Part shown: piece by piece, positions 43,709-53,118 of the stretch
Position numbering within the stretch: position 1 is the first letter of the stretch
Layout of the letters: the number at the start of each line of letters is the position of its first letter
From: Agromyces sp. Root81
Lineage (GTDB): Bacteria; Actinomycetota; Actinomycetes; Actinomycetales; Microbacteriaceae
DNA length: 64,000 nucleotides
Assembly: GCF_001429165.1 (NCBI RefSeq)
Contig: NZ_LMIR01000002.1
Location: forward strand, 1,353,261 to 1,417,260
Reading direction: 5' to 3'
Notes under the pieces: generated by a model
Told to the model about the DNA's origin: nothing
Databases searched by the model: none
Seen by the model: the letters and a program-made list of their open reading frames with translations, nothing else
Translations under genes and position numbers: made by a program

Positions 43709-45272
43709 GGTCGGCTCCAGTCCTGCCTGCCGCGAACATCGCGAGCATGCGTCGGGTCACGGCGAAACCGCCGAAGACGTTGATGCTGGCCAGCAGCACG
43801 GCGACGGCCGAGATGATCTGCACGACGAGCACGTCGCTCGTGATCTGCACCATCGCGCCGACCACGATGATGCCCGAGATCGCGTTCGTCACGCTCATGA
43901 GCGGCGTGTGCAGCGCGTGCGCCACCTTGCCGATCACGTAGAAGCCGACGACGATCGCGAGCACGAGCACCGTGAAGTGCTGCGGCAACGGCGGCGGGGC
44001 GATCGCGTTCACGGCGAAGAGCGCCGCGATGCCGATCGCGACGAGCACGACCTTCTTCACGGGCGACATCGGCTGCTGGGGTTCCGGCCGCGCCGCGACA
44101 TCCTTGGCACCGACAGCCGAAGCGGATGTCGCGGCTCCCGGTGCCGCTGAAACCTGCACAGGTGGTGGCGGCCAGGTGACGGCGCCGTCTCTCGCGACGG
44201 TCACCGATCGCTGCACGACGTCGTCGAAATCGAGCACGGGCTCGCCGTCCTTGCCCGGGGTGAGGAGCTTGACGAGGTTCACGACGTTGGTGCCGTAGAG
44301 CTGCGAGGCCTGCGTGGGCAGGCGCGAGGCGAGGTCGGTGTAGCCGAGGATCACGACGCCGTTCGGCGTGACGATGCGTTCGCCCGCGACGGAACCCTCG
44401 ACGTTGCCGCCCATGCCGGCGGCCATGTCGACGATGACGCTGCCCGACTTCATGCTCGCGACGTCGGCCGCGGTGAAGAGCCGCGGCGCCGCACGGCCCG
44501 GGATGAGCGCGGTCGTGATGACGATGTCGACGTCGGCGGCCTGCTCGGAGTAGATCTCGGCCGCGCGCCGGTCGTAGTCCTCGCTCGTCGCCTTGGCGTA
44601 GCCGTCGGTCGACTGCTCGACCTCGACCTCGACCTTCAGGTACTCGCCGCCGATCGACTTCACCTGGTCGGCGACCTCCGGCCGCGGATCGGTGGCCCGC
44701 ACGATGGCACCGAGGCTCGACGCAGCGCCGATGGCCGCGAGACCCGCGACGCCGGCACCGGCGACGAGCACCTTGGCCGGCGGTACCTTGCCGGCCGCGG
44801 TCACCTGGCCCGTGAAGAACCGGCCGAACTCATGCGCCGCCTCGACGACTGCGCGGTATCCCGCGATGTTCGCCATCGAGCTGAGCACGTCCATCGACTG
44901 CGCGCGCGAGATGCGCGGAACCGCGTCCATCGCGAGCGCGGTGACCCCGCGGGCCGCGAGCGCCGAGAGCAGCTCGGGCTTGAAGGCGGGAGCCAGCAGG
45001 GCGATGAGGGTGGCGCCGGGAGCCAGCAGCCCGATCTCGGCCTCGGTCGGCGCGTTCACCTTCAGCACGAGATCGCTCGCGAACGCGGCGACGCCGTCGA
45101 CGAGGTCGGCGCCCGCCGCGATGTACGCGTCGTCGGGGAAGGCCGACCGCGCTCCGGCCCCGGCCTCGACCACGACCTCGTAGCCGAGGGCGATCAACTG
45201 CTTCACGGTCGCCGGCGTGGCGGCGACGCGGGTCTCGGGTCTCTGCTCGGTGACGACCCCGATGCGCGTCAT
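43701..45272 (-). CDS. pntA: NAD(P) transhydrogenase alpha subunit
   Basis: The 523-residue subunit joins the soluble NAD(H)-binding domain I (about 1-380; [21 protein letters not shown] and [33 protein letters not shown]) to an Ala/Pro linker and four C-terminal transmembrane helices ([43 protein letters not shown]). It is the fused E. coli type, not the split PntAA/PntAB form. GAGGAG precedes the ATG. It is divergent from the IclR gene. Confidence 0.95.
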   Translation of the reverse strand: MTRIGVVTEQRPETRVAATPATVKQLIALGYEVVVEAGAGARSAFPDDAYIAAGADLVDGVAAFASDLVLKVNAPTEAEIGLLAPGATLIALLAPAFKPELLSALAARGVTALAMDAVPRISRAQSMDVLSSMANIAGYRAVVEAAHEFGRFFTGQVTAAGKVPPAKVLVAGAGVAGLAAIGAASSLGAIVRATDPRPEVADQVKSIGGEYLKVEVEVEQSTDGYAKATSEDYDRRAAEIYSEQAADVDIVITTALIPGRAAPRLFTAADVASMKSGSVIVDMAAGMGGNVEGSVAGERIVTPNGVVILGYTDLASRLPTQASQLYGTNVVNLVKLLTPGKDGEPVLDFDDVVQRSVTVARDGAVTWPPPPVQVSAAPGAATSASAVGAKDVAARPEPQQPMSPVKKVVLVAIGIAALFAVNAIAPPPLPQHFTVLVLAIVVGFYVIGKVAHALHTPLMSVTNAISGIIVVGAMVQITSDVLVVQIISAVAVLLASINVFGGFAVTRRMLAMFAAGRTGADRG

Positions 45273-45406
45273 GCGGTACTCCTCATTCGTCTTCTCCATC
45301 GAAGCGCTCTGCTTCACCATCGAAGCGGCCGCCCGGTCGCGACGCGCTCGCTCAGCGTAGAACGCCCACAACGAGATCTGGTCGGATTTCTCCGGAATCC
45401 GATACG

Positions 45407-45424
45407 AAGGAACTGCGGTTCTTT
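45407..45424. promoter_or_regulatory. Palindrome between pntA and the IclR gene, candidate operator
   Basis: AAGGAAC-tgcg-GTTCTTT is a 7-bp dyad with one mismatch in the divergent promoter region. IclR proteins bind palindromes of about this size, so it may be the autoregulatory site; this is inference. Confidence 0.35.
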
Positions 45425-45519
45425 CGCGTGGCGGAACTCCGCACTGTCCGATGATCGATCGAGGCGTTCTAGTATCGGACGAGCACCGAGGGTGCCGAAC
45501 ACATCAGGAGGGCGGGCCG

Positions 45520-46233
45520 ATGGTCGCAGACGACGCCACCCGGGCCGGGTCGCAGACGCTCAGTCGCGGCATCCGGATTCTCGAGATCCTGGCCGATGCC
45601 GACAGCGCCCTCTCCATCGACGAGGTCGCTGCAGCGCTCGGCGTGCACCGTTCGGTCGCCTACCGCCTCGTGCGCACGCTCGAGCACCACGGCCTCGTCA
45701 CCCGCGACGCGGCCGGGCGCCTCACGCTCGGCACGGGGCTCGCGGCCCTCGCCTCGGGGGTCGCCCGCGACCTGCAGCACCTCGCGCTGCCCGAACTCAA
45801 CGCGGTCGCGAACGAGCTCGGCATGACCTGCCTGCTCGCCGTGCTCGTCGACGCCGAAGAGGCGGTGACGCTCGTGAGCGCCTCGCCGCGCCAGTCCGTG
45901 GCCGTGGTGTCGTACCGGCCGGGCCACCGGCATCCGATCACGCGCGGCGGGCCGGGCAAGGCGATCCTGCTGAGCCTGCCCGAGAGCGCGTGGCCGGCCG
46001 AGGTGCCGGGCGGCCTGAGCGACGAGATCGCCGAGAGCCGCCGCCGCGGCTACGCCCTCAGCCACGACGAGGTCGTGCCGTCGCTCGGGTCGGTCGCGGT
46101 CCCGCTCATGCTGCCCGGGCAGCCGCCGGCGTCGATCGCGGTGATCCACGTCTCGTTCTCGCGGCCTGAGGCCGAGATCGCCGAGCGGCTGCAGGTCGCC
46201 GCGGAAGCGGTCGCGCGCGCCTACGGAGCCTGA
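45520..46233 (+). CDS. IclR-family transcriptional regulator
   Basis: The 237-residue regulator has an N-terminal winged helix (SRGIRILEILADADSALSIDEVAAALGVHRSVAYRLVRTLEHHGLVTRDAAGRLTLG) and a C-terminal GAF-like effector domain (HPITRGGPGKAILL, RRRGYALSHDEVVPSLGSVAVPL), the usual IclR layout. Such regulators often control aromatic catabolism, and the convergent flavin monooxygenase is of that type. AGGAGG lies before ATG 45520. Confidence 0.9.
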   Translation: MVADDATRAGSQTLSRGIRILEILADADSALSIDEVAAALGVHRSVAYRLVRTLEHHGLVTRDAAGRLTLGTGLAALASGVARDLQHLALPELNAVANELGMTCLLAVLVDAEEAVTLVSASPRQSVAVVSYRPGHRHPITRGGPGKAILLSLPESAWPAEVPGGLSDEIAESRRRGYALSHDEVVPSLGSVAVPLMLPGQPPASIAVIHVSFSRPEAEIAERLQVAAEAVARAYGA

Positions 46234-46264
46234 CCGCTCGTCGCGCGCGACCCGCTGCCGTCGC

Positions 46265-48172
46265 TCAGCGGGGGAGCATGGCTCCCGCGAAGAACTCGCC
46301 GAGTTCGGCGGTCGCCGACAGCGGCAGCACATGCGCGACGTACCCGTCGGGTCTCACCACGACGACCGCGCCGTCGCGCGAGATGCCGCGCTCCTCGAAG
46401 ATGTCGGTCGGGCACCAGAAACTCGGTCCGGCGGCGAAGACCTTCTCCCAGTCCATCAGGCCGAGCGGCCCGGTGTTCGGACGGAACATCTCGGGGGCGC
46501 GGGTGATGTCGATCGCCTCATGCGGCTGCTGGTAGATCACCTTGACGTCGAACACGGCGTCGACGTCGGCGCCCTCCGGGGTGAACCGCGCGAGCGGCGC
46601 GTCGGGCGACGACATCCATTCAGCCCATTCGTTCAGAGCGGATGCCTCGCCCGCACCGGGCGCGTCGGCGAAGGCGTACACGCGCCAGCGGCCGTCGGCC
46701 TTCGCGTGGTGCCCGAGATGCACGACGTTGCCGTCGCAGACGAACGACACCTGCGACGACTTGAATCGCTTGCCGATCGGGAACCCGGTCGCGAGCTCCT
46801 GGTGGTCGGCGTCGCCCGTGATCATCGACGGCCCGTACTGCGTCATGAAGCCCGACGGGAACTCGGCGGTGCCGAGATAGAAGGTCGCGAGCTCCTGCGG
46901 GTCGGAGATCTCCTCGGGCTTGCGCGCCATGAGCGATGACCACTCGCGGTCGAAGTCGATGAGCTGCTGGGCGACGGGCTGCCGCTCGGCCGAGTAGGTC
47001 GAGAGCAGCGACTCGGGCGCGAGCCCCGACACCACCGAGCCGAGCTTCCAGCCGAGGTTGAAGCCGTCCTGCATCGACACGTTCATGCCCTGACCGGCTT
47101 TGGCGCTGTGCGTGTGGCACGCGTCACCAGTGAGGAACACACGGGGCGAGGCATCCGCCTCATCGCTCGAACGATCGTCGAAGTGGTCGGTGACCCGGTG
47201 CCCGACCTCGTACACGCTGAACCAGGCGACGTCGCGCACGTCGAGCGTGTACGGGTGCAGGATGTCGTTGGCCTTCGCGATGATCGCCTCGATGGGGGTC
47301 TTCCGCACCTCGTGGTTGTCGTCTTGAGCGACCTCGCCGAGGTCGATGTACATCCGGCTGAGGTACCCGCCTTCGCGGGGGATGTGCAGGATGTTGCCCG
47401 CGACCGAGTTGATCGCGCACTTGGTGCGCCAGTCCGGGAAGTCGGTGTTGACCACCACGTCCATCACGCCCCAGGCGTGCGCCGAGATGCCGCCGAGGTG
47501 CTTGCGCCCGATGGCCTCGCGCACGCCGCTGCGGGCGCCGTCGCACCCGGCGACGTACTTGGCGCGCACGGTGCGCTCTTCGCCGGCGCGCTCGCCCGCG
47601 ACGTAGCGGAGCCGCACCTCGACGGGGTAGTCGCCCGCCTCGGGCGTGCCGGACTCGTGCACGGTGAGCCCCGTGAACTCGACGCCGTAGTCGGGTGCGA
47701 TGCGCCCGGGGCCGTGGACGGCGGCTTCGGCGAAGTAGTCGAGCACGCGCGCCTGGTTCACGATCAGGTGCGGGAACTCGCTGATCTTGTAGCCGTAGTC
47801 TTCAGTGCGCGACGTGCGGATGATGTTCTGCGGCGCCTCGGGGTCGGGCCCCCAGAAGTTCATGTAGCCGATGTTGTAGGCCTCGGCGATGATGCGCTCG
47901 GCGAAGCCGAACGCCTGGAACGTCTCGACGCTGCGCGGCTGGATGCCGTCGGCCTGGCCGAGCACGAGTCGGCCGTCTCGGCGCTCGATCACGCGGGTGA
48001 CGACGTCGGGGTACTGCGAGAGCTGTGCCGACAGCAGCATGCCCGCCGGACCCGAGCCGACGATGAGCACGTCGACCTCGTCGGGAAGCGCTTCGGGTCG
48101 ATCGATGCCGACGCCGGCCGCGGGCTGCACCCGCGGGTCACCGGACACGTAGCCGTAGTGGTGGAACTGCAC
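46265..48172 (-). CDS. FAD-dependent aromatic monooxygenase, MobA-like (3-hydroxybenzoate 4-monooxygenase)
   Basis: The 635-residue flavoprotein has the Rossmann motif GSGPAG (39-44), a DG motif in KYVAGCDGARSGVREAIG, and the GDACHTHSAKAGQGMNVSMQDGFNLGWKL motif for FAD ribityl binding. Its C-terminal thioredoxin-like domain ends WCPTDIFEERGISRDGAVVVVRPDGYVAHVLPL, as in phenol hydroxylase. The length and VLGQADGIQPRSVETFQAFG match 3-hydroxybenzoate 4-monooxygenases (MobA). It hydroxylates a phenolic ring using NADPH and O2. GTG 48172 has GAGGAG. A palindrome stands in its promoter. Confidence 0.85.
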   Translation of the reverse strand: MQFHHYGYVSGDPRVQPAAGVGIDRPEALPDEVDVLIVGSGPAGMLLSAQLSQYPDVVTRVIERRDGRLVLGQADGIQPRSVETFQAFGFAERIIAEAYNIGYMNFWGPDPEAPQNIIRTSRTEDYGYKISEFPHLIVNQARVLDYFAEAAVHGPGRIAPDYGVEFTGLTVHESGTPEAGDYPVEVRLRYVAGERAGEERTVRAKYVAGCDGARSGVREAIGRKHLGGISAHAWGVMDVVVNTDFPDWRTKCAINSVAGNILHIPREGGYLSRMYIDLGEVAQDDNHEVRKTPIEAIIAKANDILHPYTLDVRDVAWFSVYEVGHRVTDHFDDRSSDEADASPRVFLTGDACHTHSAKAGQGMNVSMQDGFNLGWKLGSVVSGLAPESLLSTYSAERQPVAQQLIDFDREWSSLMARKPEEISDPQELATFYLGTAEFPSGFMTQYGPSMITGDADHQELATGFPIGKRFKSSQVSFVCDGNVVHLGHHAKADGRWRVYAFADAPGAGEASALNEWAEWMSSPDAPLARFTPEGADVDAVFDVKVIYQQPHEAIDITRAPEMFRPNTGPLGLMDWEKVFAAGPSFWCPTDIFEERGISRDGAVVVVRPDGYVAHVLPLSATAELGEFFAGAMLPR

Positions 48173-48234
48173 AGCTTCTCCTCACTGCTCTGTGGGCACG
48201 TCTCGGTGAGCGGGATGCCTTCACCACCGTGTTC

Positions 48235-48254
48235 GATAATAGAATGTTGCATTC
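48235..48254 (-). promoter_or_regulatory. Operator palindrome and -10 of the MobA-like gene
   Basis: AGAATG-ttg-CATTCT (48240-48254) is a perfect dyad abutting TATTAT (48235-48240 on the minus strand), a near-consensus -10 about 60 bases before the GTG. The dyad fills the -10/-35 spacer, where a repressor such as the nearby IclR protein could block transcription. Confidence 0.55.
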
Positions 48255-48376
48255 TCATATCGCGCACTCATCATAAGCCTGCCGTCGAGGGCAGGCAAAC
48301 GCCGTGATCAGCGCGCCCGTGGGCGACCGGTTGCAGCACCGTGGGCGATGTTGCATGCTGGCCGGAGGGGGCCGAC

Positions 48377-49117
48377 GTGGACTCCAGCGAGGACCGCATC
48401 CGTGCATTGCAGCGCGTCGCGTTCGGTGTGGACGCGACGGCGGACCAACGCGCGCAGGCCCTCGCCGAGCTCGCTGCGCTTGACTCCGACCCGGAGCGTC
48501 AGGGCAGTGCTGAGACGGATGCCGCGGCTGCAGCGGGTGCCACGGCCGCACCGGCGCCGCCGGGCTCTGGATCGACCGGCGCGGAATCGACCGGCGCGGG
48601 ATCGACCGGCGCAGACGATGCCGGGCGCAGACGCCTCATCCGCTGGACGGTCGCCGCAGCTGCCGCCGGCATCGCCCTCGGAGGCCTCCTCGGATGGATC
48701 GTCGCAAGCGTCCTGGCCGAATCCGAGGCCCCGTCGGCGGGTCCGCCCGCCGCAACGGCGGATCCTGGGCTGCCACTCGAGGACACCGAGCTCCTCGCCA
48801 TGTTCGACCGACTCCCGCCGGCCGCCGAGTCGGCGCGGGTCGCCGCCGTCGAGGATGCGATCGATCCCGAATCCGTTCGACTGCTCGCCACACGGGTCGA
48901 CGGGCCGACCGCGTTCCTGGCGAGAACCGCCGAGGGCGGCGATGTGTGCCTGGTGATCCTGCTGCCGAACGGCACCGCCCGCAGCGAGTGCACCGTCGAG
49001 GGTCGCCTCCCCTCCGACGGATTGACGATCTCGTACGGCGCCTACGGCTACGGGTTGGCGGCGGCGCAGCTCGACCCGACCGGAAGCGTCTCGCTCGGGC
49101 TCGTCATCTCATACTGA
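48377..49117 (+). CDS. Single-pass membrane protein, unknown
   Basis: The 246-residue protein has a short acidic helical N-terminus, an Ala/Ser/Gly/Thr linker, one transmembrane helix (about 92-115, WTVAAAAAGIALGGLLGWIVASV) and an extracellular C-domain with two cysteines (DVCLVI, SECTVEG) that could bond. The linker holds three tandem 15-base repeats (48571-48614, encoding STGA-type units). GTG 48377 has GGAGGGG. No family recognised. Confidence 0.65.
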   Translation: MDSSEDRIRALQRVAFGVDATADQRAQALAELAALDSDPERQGSAETDAAAAAGATAAPAPPGSGSTGAESTGAGSTGADDAGRRRLIRWTVAAAAAGIALGGLLGWIVASVLAESEAPSAGPPAATADPGLPLEDTELLAMFDRLPPAAESARVAAVEDAIDPESVRLLATRVDGPTAFLARTAEGGDVCLVILLPNGTARSECTVEGRLPSDGLTISYGAYGYGLAAAQLDPTGSVSLGLVISY

Positions 49118-49125
49118 GCCGCGAC

Positions 49126-50050
49126 TCAACTCGCGCCGACGGAGCCGGCCGGGGAGACCCCGGTGACGCGCGGCCACCAGCACCGCACGGTCAGGCGATA
49201 GCGCCGGAACTCGTCGCCGAAACGCGCCTCCAGGTCGGATTCCTCGTGCGGCCGCACCGCGTAGTTCCACACGAGCGATCCGAGGATCGCGTAGACGACG
49301 ACCATCCATGAGGAGAGGATGAGGCCGACAGCCACCCCTTGAACGATGCCTGAGACCGCCATCGGATTGCGGACGTAGAGGTACGGGCCCGCGATGACGA
49401 GACGATTCGGCATCGCGGCCGGCAGCGGCGTCCCGTCGCCCCTCGTCGACATCGCGGCGGCCGACCAGATTCCCAGCGCACTCGCGAGCAGGAGCATCAC
49501 GAGCCCGACGACCCAGATGAACGAGGGGAACACGATCGCGAGCCCCCAACGCTGCTCGAGGACGTCGATGACGAGCGGGAGCACCCCGAGGAACAGACCC
49601 CAGAAGACGAGTATCTGAGCCGCGGTGCGGGTCGCGTGCACCGACACCGCGGCCCGGGCATCGGCGGGAGCGAAGGCGAAGGGCCACACGAGGATCCACT
49701 CGGTCGGCACCCGCCCGAGGATCAGGAGGCACAGGGCGAACACCGACCCGGCGGCGGCAGCGGCCATCAGCAGCACGCCCCAGCCTGCTTCGGACGTCAT
49801 GGTCGCGTACACCGCGAGGGCGACCGTGACGGCGACCGTCCATCCGGTGGCCACGACGGCAGCCGGCCGCAGGGCCGAACGCGGCGCCCGCCGAGGCGCC
49901 GACGAACAGCGGCACATCGAGGACGGCGATGAGAACGGGGTCGAGGCCGCCGAGCGTCGCCTCGCGCACGGCGGGCGACAGGAACACTGCGACCCACCAT
50001 GCGGCGCCGGCGATCGCCTGCACGGCGAAGTACCTCGGACCCCAGCGCAT
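49126..50050 (-). pseudogene. Isoprenylcysteine/PEMT-type membrane methyltransferase with a single-base frameshift
   Basis: Two frames together encode one polytopic protein. The first, from ATG 50050, covers RWGPRYFAVQAIAGAAWWVAVFLSP to LFVGASAGAAFG. The second carries RPAAVVATGWTVAVTVALAVYATM and the methyltransferase signature GPYLYVRNPMAVSGIVQGVAVG, then ESDLEARFGDEFRRYRLTV, typical of the ICMT/PEMT family. Removing one G from the GGG at 49872-49874 joins them smoothly (AAFGLRPAAVV). It may be a recent mutation or a sequencing error. ATG 50050 is six bases after TACCGT (50057-50062), the leaderless pattern. Confidence 0.7.
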
Positions 50051-50134
50051 GGGCATACGGTAACACCGTCCGATCGGCTCGGGATCGAGCCGGAATCGGC
50101 ACGGTGTGTGAACAGCCGAAGCTAGGCTTCGAGC

Positions 50135-50596
50135 GTGACTCCGCCGAATGAACGACCGAAGATCGTCATCACCAGCGTCGACTCGGCCCCGGCCGATCTC
50201 GTGGCGCAACTGCCCGTGCACGCCGAGCTGGTGCGGATCCTGCCGGGTTCGGACCGACCCGACTACAGCCTGGCCGTCGCCAAGAAGCCGATCCACTTCC
50301 GCACCACCGTGGTGGCCCTCGAGCAGGCCGGCGTCGACCCGAGCTCGGCGGATCCGCAGATGATCAGGGTGCATGAGGACGGCTCGGTCGACCTCCTCGT
50401 GTTCGGGCTCGTGCTGTGCGCCCGGATCGCCGGCGAGACGATCCACCTCGGCATGCAGGACTTCCCGGTCAACATCGCCTACATCATCGACAACACGCAG
50501 CTGGGCGACGCTGCGGTGGACTTCTCCAAGAGCTACTTCGCCGCGATCGGGTTGATCAGCATGGATGCATCCGACTCGCCGGTGTCACACGCGTAG
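50135..50596 (+). CDS. Small soluble protein, unknown
   Basis: The 153-residue protein is soluble and mixed alpha/beta, with HAELVRILPGSDRPDYSLAVAKKPIHFRTT and a C-terminal DFPVNIAYIIDNTQLGDAAVDFSKSYFAAIGLISM. No motif is recognised. GTG 50135 lies six bases after TAGGCT (50123-50128), so it is probably leaderless. It is divergent from the broken methyltransferase gene and overlaps the convergent DedA gene by 12 bases. Confidence 0.6.
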   Translation: MTPPNERPKIVITSVDSAPADLVAQLPVHAELVRILPGSDRPDYSLAVAKKPIHFRTTVVALEQAGVDPSSADPQMIRVHEDGSVDLLVFGLVLCARIAGETIHLGMQDFPVNIAYIIDNTQLGDAAVDFSKSYFAAIGLISMDASDSPVSHA

Positions 50597-51250
50597 AGCC
50601 GAGGCTCGGCTTCCCGTCGCCAGCACATCCGTGGAATCGCCCCCAGCCGCCTCGCCGCGTCGCCGCCGGGCCGCGGCGACTCGGTCGATCACCAGTCCGA
50701 TCATGAGGGCGAAGGCGACGCCGATCACAGCACTGAGCAGCGGCCGGCCCTCGAGCCATCGGCCGGCCACGATTCCGATGCCCGCACTGTACATCGCCCA
50801 CGTGACGCCGGCGACGGCGCTGACGGGCACGAAGCGACGGAGCGGATAGCGCACTGCACCGGCGGTCATGTTGACGACCACACGGCCGACCGGGATGTAG
50901 CGGGCGCCGAGGAGGACCGTCGTCCCTCGGTACGCAAGGGTGCGCTGCGCGCGAGCGAACGCCGCGGAGACCCGCTGGCCTCGCATCCAGCGGAACCGCG
51001 TCGTGCCGACGGCGCGTCCGATCGCGTACGCGATGTTGTCGCCGATCATCGCGCCGATCGCCGCGACGAGGCACAGCAGCAGCACGGTGGGGAAGTCCCC
51101 GGCTGACGCCGCCACGGCTGCGGCGGCGACCAGCACCGTCTCACTGGGTATGGGCGGGAAGAAGCCGTCGATGACGGCCGTTGAGAACATGACGAGGAGC
51201 AGCCACGGCGAAGCCGTGGCCTGCAGGATGAAGTCGTTGAGAACGTCCAC
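50585..51250 (-). CDS. DedA-family membrane protein
   Basis: The 221-residue protein has the DedA/VTT layout: an N-terminal re-entrant region STAVIDGFFPPIPSETVLVAAAAVAA, the GDNIAYAIGRAVG motif, the conserved arginine segment GARYIPVGRVVVNMTAGAVRYPLRRF, and later helices. DedA proteins are lipid (undecaprenyl phosphate/phospholipid) transporters or scramblases. The start codon is GTG. Confidence 0.88.
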   Translation of the reverse strand: MDVLNDFILQATASPWLLLVMFSTAVIDGFFPPIPSETVLVAAAAVAASAGDFPTVLLLCLVAAIGAMIGDNIAYAIGRAVGTTRFRWMRGQRVSAAFARAQRTLAYRGTTVLLGARYIPVGRVVVNMTAGAVRYPLRRFVPVSAVAGVTWAMYSAGIGIVAGRWLEGRPLLSAVIGVAFALMIGLVIDRVAAARRRRGEAAGGDSTDVLATGSRASALRV

Positions 51251-51380
51251 CTCTCGACGCTACGAACGGCACTGTCGGCGGCGCATCACTCCGAGGTACC
51301 GCCCGCGTGATACCAGGGAGTGATCTCACGGCACGCGAGTCGGACGCCGGTACCCGCGGATCTGCTGCGCCGGCTGACGC

Positions 51381-51812
51381 TCAGCCCAGCGGGATCGCGG
51401 TGAGCGGTGATCCCGTATCCACGTAGAGCGTGCCGTTCGGAACGAGTGCCGCGCGGATGCAGGCCAGAGCCGGGGCGTACAGCTGCGGGTGGCGGCCATC
51501 GAGAGCACCGACGCGGCACGCGACCGCGAGGTCGAACAGCGGAGTGCCGGATTCCAACTCGAACTCCTCCACTGATGCGCACATCGTCGAGAGCCGGCCG
51601 GAGTCGACCTCCTCCCTGCAGTTCGCACGGGTGCGCCTGATGCCGGTCTCGGAGCGGTCCAGCACGAGCACATGCCCGTGCGGCCCGACACGCGCCGCGA
51701 TCTCGCGCGCGGCGGCCCCCGGCGCGCCTCCGATCTCCAGGACGCGCAGACCCGGTTCGAGAGGCAATGCGTCGACCACGCGGCGCAACCTGGTGGAAAG
51801 CTCGCTCGTCAT
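51381..51812 (-). CDS. Class I SAM-dependent methyltransferase, short
   Basis: The 143-residue protein has the SAM-binding motif I VLEIGGAPGAAAREIAARV, motif II HVLVLDRSETGIRRT and FDLAVACRVGALDG as motif post-II. It is at the lower size limit of the fold and may lack a substrate-binding cap. The start (TGATG) is coupled to the stop of the DJ-1-like gene. Its substrate is unknown. Confidence 0.75.
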   Translation of the reverse strand: MTSELSTRLRRVVDALPLEPGLRVLEIGGAPGAAAREIAARVGPHGHVLVLDRSETGIRRTRANCREEVDSGRLSTMCASVEEFELESGTPLFDLAVACRVGALDGRHPQLYAPALACIRAALVPNGTLYVDTGSPLTAIPLG

Positions 51813-53113
51813 CAGATCCTCCGTCCACGCCTGCGGGCCCTCACGAGCGCGAGCACGCCGAGCGCGATGAGCACACCGAGGAGGGCGAGGGCGAGCGGCC
51901 GGAACGTCTCCGCCCACGGCCAGGCTGGGCCTTCGAGCGTCAGGTCGTCCACGGGGTATTCGAGCACTTTCGCCGTCCATTGCGCGGTGGCCACGTCGGT
52001 CGTTCGCGCGAGGTCCTGCAGCACGGCGTCGAAGGCGAAGCCCGCCCGGTGGTGGGGGTACTGCACCGGATCCATCCCCGGGACGGCCTCGTGTTCGGTC
52101 GTACCGGGGATGATGAGGCGATCGAGTCCGGCCCCAGTCTCGGTGCGCGGCACGAAGGTGAGACCGTGGCGGGACTGCACGGGCCCGACGCCCACGGCGA
52201 CAGTGCCCACGGCGAGCGACTGCCCGTAGGTGTCGAAGACCGAGGCGAGCTCGATCTCCCCGACCCCGTCGGTGAGTTGGACGCCGATCCGCGGCCGGTC
52301 CCAGCCGAACGCGGTGTTGAGCGCCACGACGGCATCGGATGGCGCGAGACGCGCCTGCTTCATCGGCGCGGCGCCGTCGGGGTCGTAGTGCGGCCACTCG
52401 ATCTCGCGTGCCGCTTCGGCCGCGGCATCCGCACCGATGAGTCGGTCGACGACGTGCAGGGTTCCGTCGATGCCCGACAGGATGCCGGCTGTGCTGATCA
52501 CGTCGCCGTCGTCCACGTACCTCGTGCCACGCACCCAGTCGACGGCCGGGTACGTGTCGTCCCATTCATCGAGGCGCAGCCAGTGCGCGGTCGCCCGGTG
52601 GCCGTCGAGGAGCCCGGCCGAGGCGACGACGGCCGACCCGTTGCAGACGCTGAGTATCAGCGCTCCGCCGTCCGCCTGCGCCTCGAGCCAGTCGATGACG
52701 GGCTTCGTCGTGGGGCGGCCGACATCGGGCATGGCGGGGACCACGACGAGGTCCGCCGATCCGCCCAGAAGATCGTCGAGTCCCGCGAAGGTCAGGTCGG
52801 GCACGAGGTCGAGCCCGCCGGTCAGCGGCACCGGGTGCTCCCCGCTTGCCACGGTGTAGACGTTGAACCCTCCCGTGGCGGCGAGGATCTCGTAGGGCGC
52901 GAGCGTGTCGGACACGACGGCGCCCTTGTCACCGACGACGACGACCGCCGTGGGTCTGGTCGGGTCGTATTCGACCGGTGCGGGCGACGGGGAGGCGCCG
53001 TCGGTTCGCGGTTCGTTCAACGCGAGGGCACCGATGACGGCCGGGGCGCCGAGCGCTGCGGGAAGCGCCACGGCGGCGAGCACGAGCACGATGACTCGGA
53101 GCAATGCACGCAT
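51812..53113 (-). CDS. Membrane-anchored DJ-1/PfpI (class I glutamine amidotransferase-like) protein
   Basis: The 433-residue protein has an N-terminal signal or anchor helix (about 4-32) and a C-terminal helix followed by Arg-rich residues (about 402-433), so the bulk lies outside the membrane. About residues 53-225 form a DJ-1/PfpI domain with the nucleophile elbow ILSVCNGSAVVASAGLLDGHRATAHW (Cys157), as in AraC-type GATase domains. A second half (about 265-395) repeats the style (GQSLAVGTVAVGV). It may sense or modify an extracellular signal. It is next to a two-component system. Confidence 0.75.
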   Translation of the reverse strand: MRALLRVIVLVLAAVALPAALGAPAVIGALALNEPRTDGASPSPAPVEYDPTRPTAVVVVGDKGAVVSDTLAPYEILAATGGFNVYTVASGEHPVPLTGGLDLVPDLTFAGLDDLLGGSADLVVVPAMPDVGRPTTKPVIDWLEAQADGGALILSVCNGSAVVASAGLLDGHRATAHWLRLDEWDDTYPAVDWVRGTRYVDDGDVISTAGILSGIDGTLHVVDRLIGADAAAEAAREIEWPHYDPDGAAPMKQARLAPSDAVVALNTAFGWDRPRIGVQLTDGVGEIELASVFDTYGQSLAVGTVAVGVGPVQSRHGLTFVPRTETGAGLDRLIIPGTTEHEAVPGMDPVQYPHHRAGFAFDAVLQDLARTTDVATAQWTAKVLEYPVDDLTLEGPAWPWAETFRPLALALLGVLIALGVLALVRARRRGRRI

Positions 53114-53118
53114 GGAGG

